NCBI RefSeq assembly: GCF_031458175.1
Contig: NZ_JAVDXX010000001.1
Span: 1,364,001-1,428,000 of the forward strand
DNA from: Pseudoglutamicibacter albus
GTDB taxonomy: Bacteria; Actinomycetota; Actinomycetes; Actinomycetales; Micrococcaceae
Direction: 5' to 3'
Length of the DNA: 64,000 nucleotides
Position numbers and translations under genes: made by a program
In this document: piece by piece, positions 61,025 through 64,000 of the stretch
Position numbering within the stretch: position 1 is the stretch's first letter
How the letters are laid out: every line of letters starts with the position of its first letter
The notes under the pieces: model-generated
What the model saw: the letters and a program-made list of their open reading frames with translations, nothing else
Databases searched by the model: none
What the model was told of the DNA's origin: nothing

Positions 61025-61481
61025 GGATTTTCAGCACGGCAAGCGAGGCGAGCACGGTGGCCAAGATCACGCCGATGAAGAGTGTCAGTGCGGCGATGTA
61101 GGCGCCGGGTGCGGCTTGGCGTGCGAACTCGTTGATCGGGGCGATCACAACGTTGGTTGTCGAAAGCGAGAGCGCCCCGATGGTCGCAAACGATATTGCC
61201 CCGATAGCTCCGGGTACCCAGGTGCGGCCGGCGAAGCTCCCCCACCACAGGCTCGCGGCGAACACTGCGAACGCTGAGAGCACGGAACCCCATGGGAGCA
61301 CCACGAGCGTTTCGTTCACCAGGCCCGCCCAATAGTGGGTGTGCCACAGTACCGCGGAGATACCGGACATCAACCCCAACAGCACCGTCATGACCACAGT
61401 CACGATGGTTGACGGTCCCTTCACGGTTGGGCCCTTCACGGCTGGGGTTGACGCTCGGTCCGTGTGGTTAGTTCTTTGCAC
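60969..61481 (-). CDS. Small four-TM membrane protein of unknown function
   Basis: 170 residues from GTG 61481, overlapping the typA stop, so translationally coupled to TypA. Four hydrophobic segments ('IVTVVMTVLLGLMSGISAV', 'LPWGSVLSAFAVFAASLWW', 'VPGAIGAISFATIGALSL', 'ALTLFIGVILATVLASLAV'). The N terminus has a VKGPxVKGP repeat. No recognised family. Confidence 0.8.
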   Translation of the reverse strand: MQRTNHTDRASTPAVKGPTVKGPSTIVTVVMTVLLGLMSGISAVLWHTHYWAGLVNETLVVLPWGSVLSAFAVFAASLWWGSFAGRTWVPGAIGAISFATIGALSLSTTNVVIAPINEFARQAAPGAYIAALTLFIGVILATVLASLAVLKILSRRAREARVFEVEAEQA

Positions 61482-63366
61482 GTCTGCGGGCCTCGCGCAT
61501 ACGATCGGCGGAGTTGAGGGTCACTTTGCGGATGCGGATCGCTTCCGGGGTTACCTCGACACATTCGTCTTCGGCAGCGAATTCGAGGGACTCTTCCAGC
61601 GTGAGCATGCGTGGCGGGGTGAGGCCTTCGAAGGAGTCAGCGGAAGCAGCGCGCATGTTGGTCTGCTTCTTCTCTTTAGTGATGTTGACTTCCATGTCTT
61701 CGTTGCGGGAGTTCTCCCCCACAACCATGCCTTCGTAGACTTCCTGGGTTGGTTGGACGAAGAACGTCATGCGTTCTTGAAGGTTGATCATCGCATACGG
61801 GGTGGCGACCCCTGCGCGGTCGGAGATGATCGAGCCGGTGTTGCGGTATTCGATGTCCCCTGCCCACGGTTCGTAGCCTGCGGAGATGGTGTTGGCGATG
61901 CCGGCGCCGTGGGTCAGTGTCAGGAAGGTGCTGCGGAAGCCGATGAGCCCGCGGGCTGGCACGGTGAAAACCATGCGGACCCAGCCGGAGCCGTGGTTGG
62001 TCATCTCCTGCATGCGTCCCTTACGGGCTGCAAGCAACTGTGTTACGCCACCGAGGTAGTCCTCCGGGGTGTCGATCGTGATTTCTTCCATCGGTTCGTG
62101 GACCTTGCCGTCGATCTCGCGGGTCACAACCTGGGGCTTGCCGACCGTGAGTTCGAAGCCTTCGCGGCGCATCTGCTCCACGAGGATCGAAAGCGCGAGC
62201 TCGCCGCGGCCTTGGACCTCCCACGCATCCGGACGTTCGGTGGGTAGGACCTTGAGCGAGACGTTACCGATCAGTTCACGGTCGAGGCGGTCTTTGACTT
62301 GGCGGGCTGTGACTTTCGCGCCCTTGACGCGGCCTGCCAGCGGCGAGGTGTTGATACCGATGGTCATGGAGATCGCGGGATCGTCGATGTGGATCGCCGG
62401 TAGCGGACGTGGATCGTTGGGGTCGGTGATGGTGTCACCGATCATGATGTTCTCGATGCCTGCTACAGCGACGATCTCGCCCGGGCCGGCTTCTTGAGCT
62501 GGGACGCGCTCAAGCCCGCGGGTCTCCAGCAGTTCGGTGATCTTGACCGAACGCTGTTCGCCCTGATGGATCCAGGCGACGTTTTGCCCCTTCTTCAGGG
62601 TTCCGCCGTGAATACGCAAAAGTGCTAGACGTCCCAGGAACGGGGAGGCGTCAAGGTTGGTTACGTGCGCCTGGAGCACGCCGTCGTCTTCATAGGACGG
62701 CGCCGGGACGTGCTTCATGATGGTCTCGAAGAGCGGCTCGAGGTCTTCGCTGTTGGGAAGTTCACCGTCTGCTGGCTGTTCAAGCGAGGCGCGGCCGGCC
62801 TTACCGGACGCGTACACGACCGGTAGCTCCAGGATCGCGTCAATATCGAGGTCAGGGACCTCCTCGGAGATATCGGATGCCAAACCGAGCAAGAGGTCCA
62901 TCGTTTCGGCAACAACGCCGTCGATGCGGGCGTCCGGGCGGTCTGTCTTGTTGACCACCAGGATCACTGGCTTACGTGCCTCAAGGGTCTTGCGCAACAC
63001 AAAGCGAGTCTGTGGCAGCGGGCCTTCGGAGGAGTCCACGAGCAGGACCACGCCATCGACCATCGACAATCCGCGCTCTACTTCCCCACCGAAATCCGCG
63101 TGGCCTGGGGTATCGATCACGTTGATCGTGACGTCCTGACCATCCGAGGCCGGGCCGTTATAGAACACCGTGGTGTTCTTAGCCAGGATGGTGATCCCCT
63201 TTTCACGTTCGAGTTCACCAGAGTCCATCACGCGGTCTTCTTGTTCGCCGTGTGAAGCGAACGCTCCAGTGGTGCGGAGCATGGCATCAACCAGGGTGGT
63301 TTTGCCGTGATCAACGTGTGCAACGATCGCAACGTTGCGGAGGTCCTCGCGTGAGGCACGTGCCAT
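61468..63366 (-). CDS. typA: Ribosome-associated GTPase TypA/BipA
   Basis: 632 residues. G motifs: G1 '[13 protein letters not shown]', G3 '[12 protein letters not shown]' and G4 'NKTDRPDA'. Translation-factor domains II and III follow, then the BipA-specific C-terminal domain ('[16 protein letters not shown]' region). It acts on the ribosome in stress and assembly. AAGGGG precedes ATG 63366 (reverse strand). Confidence 0.95.
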   Translation of the reverse strand: MARASREDLRNVAIVAHVDHGKTTLVDAMLRTTGAFASHGEQEDRVMDSGELEREKGITILAKNTTVFYNGPASDGQDVTINVIDTPGHADFGGEVERGLSMVDGVVLLVDSSEGPLPQTRFVLRKTLEARKPVILVVNKTDRPDARIDGVVAETMDLLLGLASDISEEVPDLDIDAILELPVVYASGKAGRASLEQPADGELPNSEDLEPLFETIMKHVPAPSYEDDGVLQAHVTNLDASPFLGRLALLRIHGGTLKKGQNVAWIHQGEQRSVKITELLETRGLERVPAQEAGPGEIVAVAGIENIMIGDTITDPNDPRPLPAIHIDDPAISMTIGINTSPLAGRVKGAKVTARQVKDRLDRELIGNVSLKVLPTERPDAWEVQGRGELALSILVEQMRREGFELTVGKPQVVTREIDGKVHEPMEEITIDTPEDYLGGVTQLLAARKGRMQEMTNHGSGWVRMVFTVPARGLIGFRSTFLTLTHGAGIANTISAGYEPWAGDIEYRNTGSIISDRAGVATPYAMINLQERMTFFVQPTQEVYEGMVVGENSRNEDMEVNITKEKKQTNMRAASADSFEGLTPPRMLTLEESLEFAAEDECVEVTPEAIRIRKVTLNSADRMREARRRAKN

Positions 63367-63490
63367 AAGGGGTTCCTTGTCAGCTTGTTAGTGAGGCCGC
63401 CTTCCGGCAACCAGCGTCTATTGTCAACGTGCTTGCAAGTCTACTCTGGTGTTGCGCATCAGGTGCGGGATGCATGGCACGATTATTCCT

Positions 63491-64000
63491 ATGATCACTT
63501 CTCCGATGACGTTGACCCGTAGCGTGTCTGGCTGGATTCTTGGCATCGTGGTGCTTGCTTTCGGCGCCTTTGCGGCGATCGATGCGTTTGCGCGCGGATT
63601 TTTCTATACGGGTGTTGCGACGTCTTTCGGCACGTTGGCGTTGGTGATGCTGATCACGTGGACACTGATTTTGCCGAGGCTCGTGGTGGAGCCGGAGGCG
63701 GTTGTGGTCCATAACGCGACGAATGTGGTGAGGATCCCGTGGGCTAAGTTGCGGGAGGCGCAAGATGTGTATTTTGTTGAGCTAACAGATACCGATGGCG
63801 TGGTTACGCGCGTGTGGTCGGCCCCTGTTCAGGGCATGGGTCAGCGGCGTAAGGCTTTGCGTGCCAAGGCCGCTGATGCCGATTTGTTGCGTCATGGTGT
63901 TGATCCGAGCCAGGTTGAGGATCGTGCCGCTAAGCTGCGTGAGGGTCAAGGCATTTCTGCTCAGGTCATGCGGTATAAGGACGCCCAGTTGAAGGCTGTT
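63491..64000 (+). CDS. PH-domain membrane protein, 5' part
   Basis: 170 codons from ATG 63491; the frame is still open at the window edge. Two membrane segments ('SVSGWILGIVVLAFGAFAAI', 'FGTLALVMLITWTLILP') are followed by a bacterial PH-like domain ('LVVEPEAVVVHNATNVVRIPWAKL' in part). Function unknown; this two-TM plus PH layout is common in Actinobacteria. Divergent from typA with ~125 bp between. Confidence 0.82.
   Translation, partial: MITSPMTLTRSVSGWILGIVVLAFGAFAAIDAFARGFFYTGVATSFGTLALVMLITWTLILPRLVVEPEAVVVHNATNVVRIPWAKLREAQDVYFVELTDTDGVVTRVWSAPVQGMGQRRKALRAKAADADLLRHGVDPSQVEDRAAKLREGQGISAQVMRYKDAQLKAV

Noticed and set aside
61339-62247. 302-codon frame on the + strand, Phe/Val/Asp-rich
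   Set aside because: Antisense to typA, whose domains are complete in the other strand.

Overview
The window is a stretch of chromosome from a high-GC Gram-positive bacterium, most likely an actinobacterium of the Micrococcaceae (Arthrobacter/Pseudoglutamicibacter-like). The evidence is the gene content: AdnA/AdnB and UvrD2 repair helicases, UPF0182, DUF3107, DUF3117, DUF2332, a gluABCD glutamate importer, FdxA-DapC, TypA and TatB. Many genes sit in neighbourhoods also known from Mycobacterium tuberculosis. This placement is inference from gene families; no 16S rRNA gene is present.

Left arm (1-10.95 kb): a decaying accessory region. It holds the 3' part of a very large protein of unknown function (1-2991), a 312-bp IS3-derived mini-element with both inverted repeats (3044-3355), an Abi/HEPN-type gene that stops just after its RNase-like motif (3479-4102), and a Type IIG-like adenine methyltransferase gene broken into three pieces on the minus strand. 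The C-terminal piece (4398-4782) is separated from the middle piece (6087-7141) by an IS3-family element (4783-6086). The middle piece is separated from the N-terminal piece (9916-10824) by about 2.8 kb of foreign material: a rocD remnant, an intact butanediol-type dehydrogenase, a gutted FAD-linked oxidase and an immunity-like gene without a 5' end. Both joints lack codons, including the SAM-binding motif I. The accessory block is bounded by two copies of a ~78-bp palindrome-bearing sequence (4111-4188 and 10946-11024); the second copy is the leader of the next operon.

11-17.4 kb: a drug-exporter-type ABC ATPase and permease with a DesK/NarL-type two-component system, followed by a cupin and a protein of unknown function. 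The palindrome TGACA-N2-TGTCA upstream is the obvious candidate operator. Then come a secreted trypsin-like protease and, after strong terminators, an initiator tRNA-Met.

17.6-43 kb: housekeeping and DNA repair. UPF0182 membrane protein, PDZ/Lon-S16 protease, DUF2342 protein, YgjP-type metallopeptidase, a ThiF-like protein, UvrD2-NudC, a degenerate phosphotransferase, the ATL-AdnA-AdnB cassette (overlapping genes), a DEDDh exonuclease, a degenerate HemC-like protein, TetR, DUF3107, a DEAD-box RNA helicase and a PHP phosphoesterase.

43-64 kb: aminopeptidase P, a stress protein with a Gly/Gln tail, Mrp, TatB, O-methyltransferase, DUF3117, a DivIVA-like protein, a LOG-family protein, gluABCD (possibly leaderless, with an internal terminator), an MFS exporter, citrate synthase, DapC, ferredoxin, DUF2332, an SH3-like protein, a small membrane protein, TypA and the start of a PH-domain protein.

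A recurring oddity is short tandem duplication. Units of 14-24 bp, often exactly 18, occur inside genes and at gene 3' ends, several spanning stop codons. No CRISPR array or rRNA gene was seen.
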